Assembly (NCBI RefSeq): GCF_000442275.2
Contig: NZ_KE557314.1
Span: 124,001 to 188,000, forward strand
Direction: 5' to 3'
Source: Litoreibacter arenae DSM 19593
GTDB lineage: Bacteria; Pseudomonadota; Alphaproteobacteria; Rhodobacterales; Rhodobacteraceae
DNA: 64,000 nt
The translations under genes were made by a program, and so were the position numbers. Positions within the stretch are counted from its first letter, which is position 1, and each line of letters opens with the position of its first letter. This document shows positions 26,556-36,129 of this stretch, piece by piece. The notes under the pieces are model-generated. The model saw nothing but the letters and a program-made list of their open reading frames with translations, ran no database searches and was not told the origin of the DNA.

Positions 26556-28202
26556 ATGGCCGAGATTGAACGCGAAAGCATGGAATACGACGTGGTGATC
26601 GTAGGGGCCGGCCCCGCCGGTCTGAGCGCCGCCATTCGCCTGAAACAGCTGGACGCGGACTTGAACGTGGTCGTGTTGGAGAAGGGCTCCGAAGTCGGGG
26701 CGCATATCCTGTCCGGCGCGGTGCTGGACCCATCGGGCCTTGACGCACTGTTGCCCGATTGGCGAAACATGAATGCTCCGATCACCGTGCCTGTAAAGTC
26801 CGACAACTTCTACATGCTTGGCGAGGCGGGCCAAGTTCGTATCCCCAATTTCGTGATGCCACCCCTGATGAACAACCACGGCACCTATATCGTCTCCATG
26901 GGCAATGTCTGCCGCTGGATGGCCGAAAAAGCCGAAGAAATGGGCGTCGAGGTATTCCCGGGCATGGCCTGTTCCGATCTGGTTTTCGGCGAAAACGACG
27001 AAGTCAAAGGCGTGGTCGCCGGTGTGTTCGGGCTGGAGGCCGATGGCTCCTACGGTGAAAATACCGAGCCCGGGATGGAGCTTCTTGGCAAGTATGTATT
27101 CCTCAGCGAGGGTGTGCGTGGATCGCTCTCCAAGCAGGTCATCGAGAAATACAACCTCGGTGAAGGTCGTGACCCGCAGAAATACGGCCTCGGCATGAAG
27201 GAAATCTGGGAAATCGACCCGTCCAAGCACAAGGAAGGCACCGTCACGCATACGATGGGTTGGCCATTGGGCAAGAACGCGGGCGGCGGGTCGTTCATCT
27301 ACCATCTCGACAACAATCAGGTTTATGTCGGCTTTGTCGTTCACCTGAACTACGAGAACCCGTACCTGTTCCCCTACATGGAATTCCAACGCTTCAAGCA
27401 TCATCCGATGGTCGCGGACCTGTTGGAAGGCGGAAAACGGGTAGCTTACGGCGCCCGCGCAATCACCGAGGGCGGATGGCAGTCGCTGCCGAAAACCGTA
27501 TTCCCCGGCGGCGCTTTGCTGGGCTGCTCTGCCGGCATGGTCAACGTGCCGCGCATCAAGGGTAACCACAACGCAATGCTATCGGGCAAGGCGGCGGCAG
27601 AGGCGGCTTTCGAGGCGATGGGCGCCGGCCGTTCGGGCGACGTTCTGGATGCCTATGACGAGGAAGTCCGCTCCGGCGCGATTGGCAAGGACCTGAAACG
27701 CGTGCGCAACGTGAAGCCCCTATGGTCGAAATACGGACTGACCGCATCGCTGACCATCGGCGGGGCGGATATGTGGATTAACAACATTATCGGAACCTCC
27801 CCGTTGAACCTGCACCACGGAAAATCCGACGCCGAGGCTACGGGCGAGGCCTCGAAGTTCAAGCCTATCGAATACCCCAAGCCCGATGGAAAGCTATCCT
27901 TTGACCGACTGACCAATGTGGCATTCGCCGCCACCAATCATGAGGAAAGCCAGCCGTCGCACTTGCGGCTCAAGGATCCGACAATTCCAGTCAATGTCAA
28001 TTTGCCGAAATACGCCGGCCCTTCAGCACGCTACTGCCCGGCAGGTGTCTACGAGTTTGTCGGCGAAGGCGAGGACACGCGCTTTCAGATTAACTTCCAG
28101 AACTGCGTGCATTGCAAGACGTGTGACATCAAGGACCCGTCGCAAAACATCGTCTGGACGACACCACAAGGCGGTGACGGGCCGAACTACCCCAATATGT
28201 GA
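26556..28202 (+). CDS. Electron transfer flavoprotein-ubiquinone oxidoreductase
   Basis: A 548-residue inner-membrane-associated enzyme that passes electrons from ETF (fatty acid and amino acid oxidation) to ubiquinone. The N terminus has the FAD dinucleotide motif VVIVGAGPAGLSAAIRL (about residues 11-28), and GGALLGCSAGMVNVPRIKG is near residue 313. The C terminus carries the [4Fe-4S] ligands in RYCPAGVY and in CVHCKTCDIKDP. The HILSGAV segment is also typical. Length and motifs match mitochondrial ETF-QO. It is a single gene followed by a hairpin. Confidence 0.96.
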   Translation: MAEIERESMEYDVVIVGAGPAGLSAAIRLKQLDADLNVVVLEKGSEVGAHILSGAVLDPSGLDALLPDWRNMNAPITVPVKSDNFYMLGEAGQVRIPNFVMPPLMNNHGTYIVSMGNVCRWMAEKAEEMGVEVFPGMACSDLVFGENDEVKGVVAGVFGLEADGSYGENTEPGMELLGKYVFLSEGVRGSLSKQVIEKYNLGEGRDPQKYGLGMKEIWEIDPSKHKEGTVTHTMGWPLGKNAGGGSFIYHLDNNQVYVGFVVHLNYENPYLFPYMEFQRFKHHPMVADLLEGGKRVAYGARAITEGGWQSLPKTVFPGGALLGCSAGMVNVPRIKGNHNAMLSGKAAAEAAFEAMGAGRSGDVLDAYDEEVRSGAIGKDLKRVRNVKPLWSKYGLTASLTIGGADMWINNIIGTSPLNLHHGKSDAEATGEASKFKPIEYPKPDGKLSFDRLTNVAFAATNHEESQPSHLRLKDPTIPVNVNLPKYAGPSARYCPAGVYEFVGEGEDTRFQINFQNCVHCKTCDIKDPSQNIVWTTPQGGDGPNYPNM

Positions 28203-28210
28203 CACCGAAT

Positions 28211-28237
28211 TGGCGCGGTGAAGCTTTTCCCGCGCCA
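28211..28237 (+). terminator. Probable terminator after ETF-QO gene
   Basis: TGGCGCGG (28211-28218) pairs perfectly with CCGCGCCA (28230-28237) across an 11-base loop, 8 bases after the ETF-QO stop codon. Only a short TTGT follows, so it is a GC-strong but T-poor terminator candidate. Confidence 0.5.
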
Positions 28238-28318
28238 TTGTGATGGACACTTTATGGACAACCTATAGTCGGCCCCCTAGTTTCCAATCGAGATGCAGGA
28301 AAATTGGGCCCGACTGAC

Positions 28319-30025
28319 ATGATCACGACTTCATTTCGATGCCGCGCCGTGGCGCTGATACTGCTTGCAGCAGCTCCCGCGCCGGTGCTGGCGGCGGAAA
28401 GCGGATTGGCGGGACCATATCTGGCCGCGCGGCAAGCGACAATTTCCTTCGACTATGACGAGGCGTCGCAATACTTCCTCCGCGCGATTGCGGCGGAACC
28501 CGACAATCTGCTCTTGAAGGAAAGCGCGATTATCGCGCTGATCGGCAAGGGCGACATTGAGACTGCGGCCGACATCGCCTCAGACCACGAGAAGGCGGGC
28601 GGGCGCAATCAGATAGTTGACCTCGTGCTGGATACCGTCGCGGTTGCCCAAGGCGATTTTGACAGGGCAGCACAGGAAAGCCCAGAAACGACAGGGCTTG
28701 CGCCCCTGCTTGGCGGTCTTACCCACGCGTGGGCACTGCTTGGCCAAGGGAAAATGTCTGACGCGACCGCCGCGTTCAATTCGGTCGCAGAAATCGAGGA
28801 TTTTGCCTCTTTCGCGTATTATCACAACGCCTTGGCGCTGGCGTCTGTTGGCGATTTCGAGGGTGCGGACGAAATCCTCTCGGGCAAGACCCACGGCCCT
28901 CTGATCCTAAGCCCGCGTGGAATCGAAGCGCACGCACAGGTGCTTGCCCAGCTGGAGCGGCGCGAGGACGCGATCGAATTGCTGGAAGCAACAACCGAAA
29001 ACGGCTTCAGCGCCGAATTGGAAGACCTCAAGGACCGTCTGATCGCTGGCGAACCCGTGGGCTACGACTTCGTCACCAATGCCCGCGAAGGTGTCGCGGA
29101 AGTATATTTCAACCTGTCCGCGATTCTGGATGGTCGTGCAGCGCCGGAGCACGTGCTTCTTTATGTCCGCATGGCGCAGCACATCCGCCCGGATCATGCC
29201 CCTGCGGTTTTGATGAGCGCGCAAATTCTCGAAGATATGGGCCAGTATGATCTGGCGACGCGGGCCTATGCGACGCTGGACGCAAACTCTCCGGCCTATA
29301 TTCTGGCCGAAATCGGACGGGCTAACTCCTTGTTTGCGGCGGACCGCAAGGATGCCGCTGTCGAGGTCATGTCAGCCTTGTCGAGAACCCACGATGATAT
29401 CGCCATGGTTCAGTCCACCTATGGTGACCTGCTCAGCCGGACCGAGAAAGACGAAAGGGCCGTCGAAGCATACAGCCGCGCATTGGAGATCAATGGCGAA
29501 GGACATCGCGCAAACTGGCGCATTCTTTATGCACGCGGGATCGTCAAGGAGCGAATGGACGACTTCGCCGGCATGGAGGACGATTTCCGCAAGGCGCTGG
29601 AGCTTTCGCCAAACCAGCCGGACATCCTCAACTACCTCGGATATTCGCTGGTGGAGCAGCGCATCAAACTTGATGAAGCGTTGGAGATGATCCAGACCGC
29701 CGTGAAAGAAAGCCCCGATAGCGGCTATATCACGGACAGTCTGGGCTGGATCTTCTATCGCCTCGGGCGATTTGAAGAAGCCGTCGCCCCGATGGAGCGT
29801 GCGGTCGAGTTGTTGCCGGTCGACCCTATCGTCAACGACCATTTGGGCGACGTCTACTGGATGGTCGGGCGCGAACGTGAAGCAGAGTTCCAGTGGAAAC
29901 GCGCCCTGTCTTTCGAGCCGGAAGAAAAAGAGGCCGAACGCATCCGCGCGAAACTGTCACGCGGTCTGGACGCGGTTCTGGCGGACGAAGCCAAAGCGGA
30001 AACCACCCGAACCGCCAAAGACTGA
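28319..30025 (+). CDS. Exported tetratricopeptide repeat protein
   Basis: A 568-residue protein with a signal peptide (AVALILLAAAPAPVLA) and tetratricopeptide repeats through the rest. The clearest repeats are in the C-terminal third: AVEAYSRALEINGEGHRANW, ANDFRKALELSPN-like, and AVAPMERAVELLPVDPIVND. It is probably a periplasmic or lipoprotein-type scaffold, but no Cys follows the signal peptide, so it is not a typical lipoprotein. The start at 28319 is used; a TTG at 28304 in the same frame is possible. Its stop overlaps the ispE start (TGATG), a pairing I know from related genomes. Confidence 0.8.
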   Translation: MITTSFRCRAVALILLAAAPAPVLAAESGLAGPYLAARQATISFDYDEASQYFLRAIAAEPDNLLLKESAIIALIGKGDIETAADIASDHEKAGGRNQIVDLVLDTVAVAQGDFDRAAQESPETTGLAPLLGGLTHAWALLGQGKMSDATAAFNSVAEIEDFASFAYYHNALALASVGDFEGADEILSGKTHGPLILSPRGIEAHAQVLAQLERREDAIELLEATTENGFSAELEDLKDRLIAGEPVGYDFVTNAREGVAEVYFNLSAILDGRAAPEHVLLYVRMAQHIRPDHAPAVLMSAQILEDMGQYDLATRAYATLDANSPAYILAEIGRANSLFAADRKDAAVEVMSALSRTHDDIAMVQSTYGDLLSRTEKDERAVEAYSRALEINGEGHRANWRILYARGIVKERMDDFAGMEDDFRKALELSPNQPDILNYLGYSLVEQRIKLDEALEMIQTAVKESPDSGYITDSLGWIFYRLGRFEEAVAPMERAVELLPVDPIVNDHLGDVYWMVGREREAEFQWKRALSFEPEEKEAERIRAKLSRGLDAVLADEAKAETTRTAKD

Positions 30026-30885
30026 TGTTGCGGGAGTTCGCGCCGGCTAAGGTGAATCTGGCTCTTCATGTCACAGGACAATGTGAAGACGGCTATCATG
30101 AGCTGGACAGTTTGGTGGTTTTCGCCTCGGTCGGCGACAAGTTGAGCTTTCGCGAAGCCCCCTCTCTCTCCTTAATAGTAGATGGCCCGGAAGCGGCCGC
30201 CGTTCCAACACAGAGCAACTCTGTGCTTGCTGCGGCGCACCTTCTGTCTCCTAAAGGGACCGCCCAAATCACGCTTACGAAGAACCTGCCCGTCGCCGCT
30301 GGCATTGGCGGGGGGACTGCCGATGCGGCCGCCGCTTATCGCGGGCTGTCAAAGCTCTGGGCGCTTCCAGCACCCGACGCGTCAGAGCAAACGTTCACCC
30401 GCGTGGCGCAGCTTGGCTCGGACGTTCCGGTTTGCCTGTTCTCCCGCGCCGCGCGTATGTCGGGCGTTGGCGAGAAAATCGAGCTACTTCCCCATTTGCC
30501 AGAACTCCACGCAGTTCTCGTCAACCCCCGGGTCGAGGTGCAGACCCCGCAGGTCTTCAACGCCGTCACTGACAAGAACAACGCGCCGATGGACGTACTG
30601 CCGAAGTCCCTGCCCGACGGATCATCACTGATCGACTGGATTTCGCACCAACGAAACGACATGCAGAGCGCCGCGATATCCATTGCGCCTGTAATTTCTG
30701 AAGTTTTGGCGGCCATTGACGCAACGCCCGCCTGTCAGCTTGCCCGCATGTCAGGTTCTGGCGCAACATGCTTCGGCCTGTTTCCAGACAGCGAAGCCGC
30801 GTGGGCGGCTGAGGCGCATATTCTGAATAGCCGTCCAGAATGGTGGGTCCGAAGTTGCACGTTGGGCGATCAGTCCGCTAATTGA
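30025..30885 (+). CDS. ispE: 4-diphosphocytidyl-2-C-methyl-D-erythritol kinase
   Basis: A GHMP-family kinase of the MEP isoprenoid pathway that phosphorylates CDP-methylerythritol. The 286-residue protein begins REFAPAKVNLALHV with the catalytic Lys. It has the ATP loop LPVAAGIGGGTADAAA near residue 90, and the C-terminal GHMP motif is RMSGSGATCFGLF. The ATG at 30025 is fixed by a TGATG junction with the TPR gene. It ends 8 bases inside the convergent polyprenyl synthase gene. Confidence 0.95.
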   Translation: MLREFAPAKVNLALHVTGQCEDGYHELDSLVVFASVGDKLSFREAPSLSLIVDGPEAAAVPTQSNSVLAAAHLLSPKGTAQITLTKNLPVAAGIGGGTADAAAAYRGLSKLWALPAPDASEQTFTRVAQLGSDVPVCLFSRAARMSGVGEKIELLPHLPELHAVLVNPRVEVQTPQVFNAVTDKNNAPMDVLPKSLPDGSSLIDWISHQRNDMQSAAISIAPVISEVLAAIDATPACQLARMSGSGATCFGLFPDSEAAWAAEAHILNSRPEWWVRSCTLGDQSAN

Positions 30886-31879
30886 GACGAGATACCACGT
30901 AGTCGGCCAAATCGTGCAGCATGTCGGTGAGTTCGCCGTTAGGAACCGTGTCGAGCGCTTTCTTTGCCTTTGCAGACCAAACAAGCGCATCTTCTCGCGC
31001 CTGTTGCAACGCGTCATGTTTTTCAAGTAGCGACAAGACATGGTCGAGGTCGCCTTCTTCTTGGCGCCCCTTTTCAATCGTCCGGACCCAGAAGTCACGA
31101 TCCTGCGCACCACCTGCGGCAATCGCTTTGATCAGGGGCAGCGTCAGCTTGCGTTCGCGAAAATCGTCGCCAACGTTCTTGCCGGTCTTCGCACTATCGC
31201 CGGAGAAATCCAGAATATCATCCGCGATCTGGAAGCTGACGCCAAGGGCGTCACCATAGGTAAACAGTGCTTTAACAACCTCCGCCGGAGCGTCCGCAAT
31301 CATACCACCCACTTCGGTCGCCGCTGAAAACAGCGCCGCTGTCTTGCCGCGCACAACCTGCAAATACACGTCTTCCGTCGTGGCAAGGTTTTGGGCGGCG
31401 GTAAGTTGCAACACCTCGCCTTCGGCGATCACCGCAGACGCATTGGACAGGACTTTGAGCACATCCAACCGGCCCGCTTCCGTCATCAATTGGAACGAGC
31501 GGGCAAACAGATAGTCCCCGACCAGAACCGAGGATTTGTTGTCCCACAGCAGATTTGCCGCAGGGCGTCCCCTACGTTGCTCGCTGCCGTCAACGACATC
31601 GTCGTGCAGCAGGGTCGCGGTATGGATAAACTCGACAGTGGCGGCCAGATGAACATGATACGGCCCGTCGTAGCCGCAGATCCGAGCTGCCGCCAATGTG
31701 AGCATAGGCCGAACGCGCTTGCCGCCCGCCTCGACCAAATGGGCGGTAACCTCGGGAATTCTTGGCGCATGCTCTGAAGCCATGCGCGCGCGGATCAATT
31801 CACCCACAGCAGCCAGATCATCTGCAAGGGCCGCTTGAAGGCGATCATGTGGCTTTACCGCTGGGGTGTCCAAACTCAT
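30878..31879 (-). CDS. Long-chain polyprenyl diphosphate synthase (ubiquinone side chain)
   Basis: A 333-residue trans-prenyltransferase that builds the isoprenoid tail of ubiquinone from farnesyl diphosphate and IPP. The first Asp-rich motif is in LLHDDVVD and the second in QIADDILDFSG; GGKRVRPML near residue 50 binds IPP. The chain length (octa- or deca-) cannot be decided from what I can see; Rhodobacteraceae make Q-10. The start at 31879 is chosen for the family N terminus; in-frame starts up to 31936 exist. It is divergent from the DUF2007 gene. Confidence 0.92.
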   Translation of the reverse strand: MSLDTPAVKPHDRLQAALADDLAAVGELIRARMASEHAPRIPEVTAHLVEAGGKRVRPMLTLAAARICGYDGPYHVHLAATVEFIHTATLLHDDVVDGSEQRRGRPAANLLWDNKSSVLVGDYLFARSFQLMTEAGRLDVLKVLSNASAVIAEGEVLQLTAAQNLATTEDVYLQVVRGKTAALFSAATEVGGMIADAPAEVVKALFTYGDALGVSFQIADDILDFSGDSAKTGKNVGDDFRERKLTLPLIKAIAAGGAQDRDFWVRTIEKGRQEEGDLDHVLSLLEKHDALQQAREDALVWSAKAKKALDTVPNGELTDMLHDLADYVVSRLN

Positions 31880-31936
31880 TGTCGCGCTCTGCCTCATCTC
31901 TCGACAAACCAGTTGGGCTGTCGTTAACTCAATCAC

Positions 31937-32152
31937 ATGAAAGAACTTTTGCGCAGCAACGACCCAACCATCATTGCCTTCTCCAAAGCCCTGCTATCAG
32001 GAGAAGATATAGGCGTCTTCGAAATGGACGTCCACATGAGTGTTATGGAAGGGTCGGTCGGCATATTGCCACGTCGCCTGATGGTCCTTGAAAAAGACCT
32101 GTTCATGGCGCGGGCCGTTCTGCGTGACAACGATATCCCGGTCAGCGACTGA
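31937..32152 (+). CDS. DUF2007 family small protein
   Basis: A 71-residue protein matching the DUF2007 'putative signal transducing protein' family: an alpha-beta fold with the typical MKELLRSNDPTIIAFSKALLSGEDI opening and a final ARAVLRDNDI. The function is unknown. It is followed after 6 bases by the tRNA methyltransferase-like gene, with which it probably forms an operon, a frequent pairing in this group. Confidence 0.82.
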   Translation: MKELLRSNDPTIIAFSKALLSGEDIGVFEMDVHMSVMEGSVGILPRRLMVLEKDLFMARAVLRDNDIPVSD

Positions 32153-32158
32153 CGGCCT

Positions 32159-32908
32159 ATGCGTTTCGCCGACGATGAGCTTACGTATGATGCATTTCTG
32201 GGTGGGAAGCTGCGGCTTTGGCAACCTCGCAACGGGTATCGCGCTGCGACAGATCCCGTATTGCTTGCCGCGGCTTGTTCCGCCCGCCCTGACCAGTCCG
32301 TGCTGGAGCTGGGATGCGGCGTCGGAACCGCATCATTGTGTCTTCGCTCACGCGTTGATGTGCAAATAACCGGCGTTGAAGTTCAGCCCGCATATGCCGA
32401 ACTGGCGCGCCGAAATGCGGCGGAGGCGGGGCTGAAAATGGAAGTCCTCGACAGCGATTTGACCAGTCTGCCACCAGATATTCGCTCCCGTACCTTCGAC
32501 CATGTTATCATGAACCCGCCCTATTATGGCCCGGGTATGTCTTCGCCCAACATCGGCCGTGACACAGCTCTGCGTGAGCAGACCCCCCTTGCCGACTGGG
32601 TCGACATTGCGCTGCGCAGAGCAAAACCGAAAGGCTGCGTCAGCGTGATTCACTTGGCAGAACGGCTTGGAGATTTGATTGAAATGCTCAACCCTCGGGC
32701 TGGGTTCATCGAAATCAAACCCATCGCTGCCCGCGCGGGAAAGCCGGCAAAACGTGTTGTGATAAGAGCACAGAAAGGTCGTGCAAGCCGCAGCATTTTG
32801 TATAACCCACTGGTCTTGCACGATGGCCCCGAACACCGCTGCGATGGGGACGATTACTCGCACGCCGCTCGCAGAATCTTGCGGCACGGGAGTTCACTAG
32901 AATTTTAG
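32159..32908 (+). CDS. TrmN6/YfiC-like N6-adenine methyltransferase
   Basis: A 249-residue SAM-dependent methyltransferase. Motif I is VLELGCGVGTASLCL near residue 47, and the catalytic motif for base amino groups is MNPPYYGPG near residue 121. The N-terminal AFLGGKLRLWQPRNGYRAATDPVLLAAA segment is typical of the family that methylates A37 of tRNA-Val in enterobacteria. Substrate identity in alphaproteobacteria is inferred by family only. It follows the DUF2007 gene. Confidence 0.85.
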   Translation: MRFADDELTYDAFLGGKLRLWQPRNGYRAATDPVLLAAACSARPDQSVLELGCGVGTASLCLRSRVDVQITGVEVQPAYAELARRNAAEAGLKMEVLDSDLTSLPPDIRSRTFDHVIMNPPYYGPGMSSPNIGRDTALREQTPLADWVDIALRRAKPKGCVSVIHLAERLGDLIEMLNPRAGFIEIKPIAARAGKPAKRVVIRAQKGRASRSILYNPLVLHDGPEHRCDGDDYSHAARRILRHGSSLEF

Positions 32909-33001
32909 AGACGATTGCGGTGTTAAGTATCGCAATTGCGTGACACATGGCTTCAGATGTGCTGCAATGAAGTCCTAGACCACGCAAACAGGAGGTATGC
33001 C

Positions 33002-33166
33002 ATGACGATCAGTTCTCACCTTTCGGAGCTGAAACGCAAACACGATGCATTGTCCCAACGAGTGGAAGAGGCGCAGAGAAGCCCAGGCACTGACGACTTA
33101 AAGGTTGTGGAGTTGAAGAAACAAAAGCTGCGCCTTAAGGAAGAGATCTCCAAATACGCTAACTAG
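33002..33166 (+). CDS. YdcH-like (DUF465) small protein
   Basis: A 54-residue highly charged helical protein (HLSELKRKHDALSQRVEEAQ, then KKQKLRLKEEISKY) of the DUF465/YdcH family, which are short coiled coils of unknown function. A strong AGGAGG at 32991-32996 lies 5 bases before the ATG at 33002. Upstream is a perfect 10-base palindrome, CGCAATTGCG (32931-32940), whose left half is also mirrored at 32914-32919; this may be the end hairpin of the methyltransferase transcript or an operator. The gene ends 8 bases inside the convergent transporter gene. Confidence 0.85.
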   Translation: MTISSHLSELKRKHDALSQRVEEAQRSPGTDDLKVVELKKQKLRLKEEISKYAN

Positions 33167-34028
33167 AGTTTCTTGACCCAAGCGCGGCCAGACCTGCGCC
33201 TGCGGCGATCAGACCAGCCGCGACCAGCAACGTGACCGTCGCTTGGGCAAACCCCGCATAGATCAATACAAATGTCGACAGCAATGGCGCTGCATATGAT
33301 GCAGTCCCAAGCAGTTGAATGTCGCCGTTCTTGACGCCTATATCCCATAGATAGAAGGCGAAGCCTACGGGTCCCAACCCCAGTCCGACAATCGAAACCC
33401 ACGCGATACCGCTGCTTGGAATGACCGTCTGCTCAAACGCCAGATGGGCCACCGCGGACAGGACCGCGCTTGCCAGACAAAAGAACGTGACGGCCGCCGT
33501 CGGAACGTGGCTAAAGAAGCGCGACAGTACCGAATACCCCGACCACGTAAGCGCACAGGCGGCGGCCAGAAGATATCCGAAAACGTGAGACGATTCGAAG
33601 CCGCCCCCTCCCCGTGTGACGATCAACGCCGCACCTAGAAACGCTACCATTGCTCCCAGAATATGTAGACCACTCAGGCGCTCTCCGGGCAGCAGACCAG
33701 AGAACAGCACAATAAGAAGGGGCCAGAGATATGCGATCAAACCCGCCTCTGCCGCCGGGGCATTTCGCAACGCCGCAAAATACAGCGCATGATAGCCGAA
33801 CAACCCGCCAACACCGATCAGCCACGCCGGAAGGCTAATTGAACCAAGCGTTTCACCGAGACGTCCTCGGCGCACCGAAAACACCAAGCCGATCACACCG
33901 GCCATAGCGAACGACATCGCGCTGAGCTGGAACGGAGGCACCGGTGCACTTCCCACGGTCAGCAAAGCTAATAAAGACCACAGTAACACTGCACAGAACC
34001 CGATCGCAGTGGCAGCACCCTTGGTCAT
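33159..34028 (-). CDS. EamA/DMT-superfamily transporter
   Basis: A 289-residue inner membrane protein with ten helices arranged as two EamA repeats, as in drug/metabolite transporters. ALRNAPAAEAGLIAYLWPLLIVLFSGLLPGERL in the middle of the first half and FYLWDIGVKNGDIQLLGTASYAAPLLS in the second are the characteristic repeat ends. The second half resembles the aromatic amino acid exporter YddG group. The start at 34028 begins directly at helix 1; a longer open frame upstream passes through the terminator at 34088-34120 and is not coding. Confidence 0.87.
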   Translation of the reverse strand: MTKGAATAIGFCAVLLWSLLALLTVGSAPVPPFQLSAMSFAMAGVIGLVFSVRRGRLGETLGSISLPAWLIGVGGLFGYHALYFAALRNAPAAEAGLIAYLWPLLIVLFSGLLPGERLSGLHILGAMVAFLGAALIVTRGGGGFESSHVFGYLLAAACALTWSGYSVLSRFFSHVPTAAVTFFCLASAVLSAVAHLAFEQTVIPSSGIAWVSIVGLGLGPVGFAFYLWDIGVKNGDIQLLGTASYAAPLLSTFVLIYAGFAQATVTLLVAAGLIAAGAGLAALGSRNSS

Positions 34029-34086
34029 ATAGGCCTCTAGTAATGGCGGGCTGCCCGAGTGTTTTTTGGCCGAGCAGCGTTGGAAA

Positions 34087-34120
34087 CAAAAAAGGCCGGT
34101 TCCCCGTGGGGAACCGGCCT
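34087..34120 (-). terminator. Strong intrinsic terminator of the phaA-phaB transcript
   Basis: On the minus strand AGGCCGGTTCCCC pairs perfectly over 13 bases with GGGGAACCGGCCT across a 2-base loop (34093-34105 with 34108-34120), followed by TTTTTGTTT (34085-34093 region). It begins 20 bases after the phaB stop and has every property of a Rho-independent terminator. It also shields the downstream transporter gene from phaB read-through. Confidence 0.93.
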
Positions 34121-34140
34121 GTGCTATACACGTCCTTGGC

Positions 34141-34866
34141 TTATACCATGTACTGACCGCCATTTGCCGAAACCGTCGATCCAGTAATGAAACCCGCATC
34201 GTCGGAGGCGAGGAATACGACTGTACGCGCGATTTCCTCAGGCTCGCCCAAGCGACCAACCGGGATCTGAGGCAGAATGACCTCGTTCATCACCTTCTCG
34301 GGAATCGTGCTCATCATTTCGGTATTGATATAGCCCGGGCAGATCACGTTGACGGTGATACCTGCGCGCGCGCCTTCTTGTGCAAGTGCTTTGGTAAACC
34401 CTATATCGCCCGCCTTTGCCGCGGCGTAGTTCGCCTGCGCAAACTGGCCCTTCTGGCCGTTGATCGAACTAATCGTAATGACGCGACCGAACTTACGCTC
34501 CCGCATACCAGGCCAAAGCGGGTGGGTCATGTTGAATACGCCGGACAGGTTGGTGTTCATCACTTCCGACCATTGCTGCGGCGTCATTTTGTGGAACGGC
34601 GCGTCGCGGGTGATACCGGCATTGTTCACCAACACCTCGACCGGTCCGAGGTCCGATTCAACCTGAGCGATACCGGATGCGCACGCATCGTAGTCGGCGA
34701 CGTCCCACTTGTAAGTTTTAATGCCGGTCTCGTCCGTGAAAGCAGCGGCCTTCTCGTCATTGCCGGCATAGGTCGCGGCGACGCTGTATCCTGCGGCTTT
34801 CAGCGCTTTGGAAATGGCCGCTCCGATTCCGCGGGAGCCTCCGGTTACTAGTGCGACACGAGCCAT
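34141..34866 (-). CDS. phaB: Acetoacetyl-CoA reductase
   Basis: NADPH-dependent reduction of acetoacetyl-CoA to (R)-3-hydroxybutyryl-CoA for polyhydroxybutyrate synthesis and for the ethylmalonyl-CoA pathway. The 241-residue short-chain dehydrogenase has the cofactor motif TGGSRGIG, VNNAGITRD, the catalytic Ser in TISSINGQ, and YAAAK with the catalytic Tyr and Lys. The C terminus GGQYMV is typical. AGGAGG lies about 7 bases before the ATG. It follows phaA by 87 bases that contain a hairpin. Confidence 0.95.
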   Translation of the reverse strand: MARVALVTGGSRGIGAAISKALKAAGYSVAATYAGNDEKAAAFTDETGIKTYKWDVADYDACASGIAQVESDLGPVEVLVNNAGITRDAPFHKMTPQQWSEVMNTNLSGVFNMTHPLWPGMRERKFGRVITISSINGQKGQFAQANYAAAKAGDIGFTKALAQEGARAGITVNVICPGYINTEMMSTIPEKVMNEVILPQIPVGRLGEPEEIARTVVFLASDDAGFITGSTVSANGGQYMV

Positions 34867-34915
34867 AGTGATTCCTCCTGGAAATAGTAAGCAATTTTCT
34901 GTCTAAAAATGTATA

Positions 34916-34940
34916 GGTTGCGCAATTTTCATGCGCAACC
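34916..34940 (-). promoter_or_regulatory. Hairpin in the phaA-phaB spacer
   Basis: GGTTGCGC (34916-34923) and GCGCAACC (34933-34940) form a perfect 8-base stem with a 9-base AT loop between the phaA stop and the phaB start. On the minus strand it is followed at a distance of 6 bases by a short run of T, so it could be a leaky terminator that lowers phaB relative to phaA, or an RNA processing or stability element. Confidence 0.5.
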
Positions 34941-34953
34941 ATATTCGAAGTGT

Positions 34954-36129
34954 TTAGTCGCGCTCGACACAGACGGCGACACCCATCCCGCCGCCGATGC
35001 AAAGTGTGGCAAGGCCCTTCTTCGCGTCACGTCGCTGCATCTCGAAAAGCAGCGTGTTCAGAACGCGGCAGCCGGATGCGCCAATCGGATGACCAATAGC
35101 AATAGCGCCGCCGTTGACGTTCACGATCTCGGGGTCCCAGCCCATGTCCTTGTTCACTGCGCATGCCTGCGCGGCGAAGGCTTCGTTTGCCTCGACAAGA
35201 TCAAGATCGGAGGCTTTCCAGCCCGCCTTCTCCAGCGCTTTTCGCGACGCGTAGATCGGGCCGACGCCCATGATCGACGGGTCAAGACCTGCGGTCGCAT
35301 AGCTTACGATCCGTGCCAAAGGCTGTATGCCGCGCTTCTCAGCGTCTTCCGCGCTCATCAACAGGGTCGCCGCAGCGCCATCGTTCAAACCGGATGCGTT
35401 GGCCGCGGTGACGGAGCCGTCCTTGGTGAAGGCCGGACGCAGTTTTGCCATCGCTTCCATGGTCGCGCCATGACGGATATATTCATCTTGGTCCACTGTG
35501 ACGTCGCCTTTGCGGGTCTTGATCGTGAACGCGGCAATCTCATCAGCGAACTTGCCCGCCTTTTGCGCGGCCTCCGCCTTGTTCTGAGAGGCGACGGCAA
35601 ATTCGTCCTGCATCTCCCGGCTGATCTGCCACTGATCGGCAACATTCTCTGCGGTTTGGCCCATGTGATAGCCGTTGAACGCATCCCACAGACCGTCACG
35701 GATCATGCTGTCGATATACTGCATGTCGCCCATTTTCTGGCCTTGGCGCAAATTTGCGACATGAGGGCTCATGGACATGTTTTCCTGACCGCCCGCGATC
35801 ACGATAGACGCGTCTCCGAGCATGATGTGTTGGGCACCCAATGCGACGGCACGAAGGCCGGACCCGCACACCTGATTGATGCTCCAAGCAGACGCTTCCT
35901 TCGGAAGACCCGCATTGATGTGAGCTTGCCGCGCGGGGTTTTGGCCCTGTCCGGCGGTCAGCACCTGACCCAGTATAGTTTCGGAAACCTCTGCTTTGTC
36001 GACGCCTGCGCGTTCGACCACAGCTTCGATTACGGCAGTGCCAAGATCATGGGCGGGAGTGTTGGCAAAAGAGCCAAGAAAACTTCCGACTGCGGTTCGG
36101 GCAGCGGATGCTATTACGACATTGGTCAT
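34954..36129 (-). CDS. phaA: Acetyl-CoA acetyltransferase (beta-ketothiolase)
   Basis: Condenses two acetyl-CoA to acetoacetyl-CoA. The 391-residue thiolase has the nucleophile Cys in [10 protein letters not shown] near residue 88, the His in [10 protein letters not shown] near residue 347, and the second Cys in [11 protein letters not shown] near residue 377; NEAFAAQA is also present. The ATG at 36129 is preferred to one at 36135 because AAAGGA then has a spacing of 6 instead of 0. Together with phaB it supplies hydroxybutyryl-CoA; no PHB synthase gene is in the window. Confidence 0.95.
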   Translation of the reverse strand: MTNVVIASAARTAVGSFLGSFANTPAHDLGTAVIEAVVERAGVDKAEVSETILGQVLTAGQGQNPARQAHINAGLPKEASAWSINQVCGSGLRAVALGAQHIMLGDASIVIAGGQENMSMSPHVANLRQGQKMGDMQYIDSMIRDGLWDAFNGYHMGQTAENVADQWQISREMQDEFAVASQNKAEAAQKAGKFADEIAAFTIKTRKGDVTVDQDEYIRHGATMEAMAKLRPAFTKDGSVTAANASGLNDGAAATLLMSAEDAEKRGIQPLARIVSYATAGLDPSIMGVGPIYASRKALEKAGWKASDLDLVEANEAFAAQACAVNKDMGWDPEIVNVNGGAIAIGHPIGASGCRVLNTLLFEMQRRDAKKGLATLCIGGGMGVAVCVERD

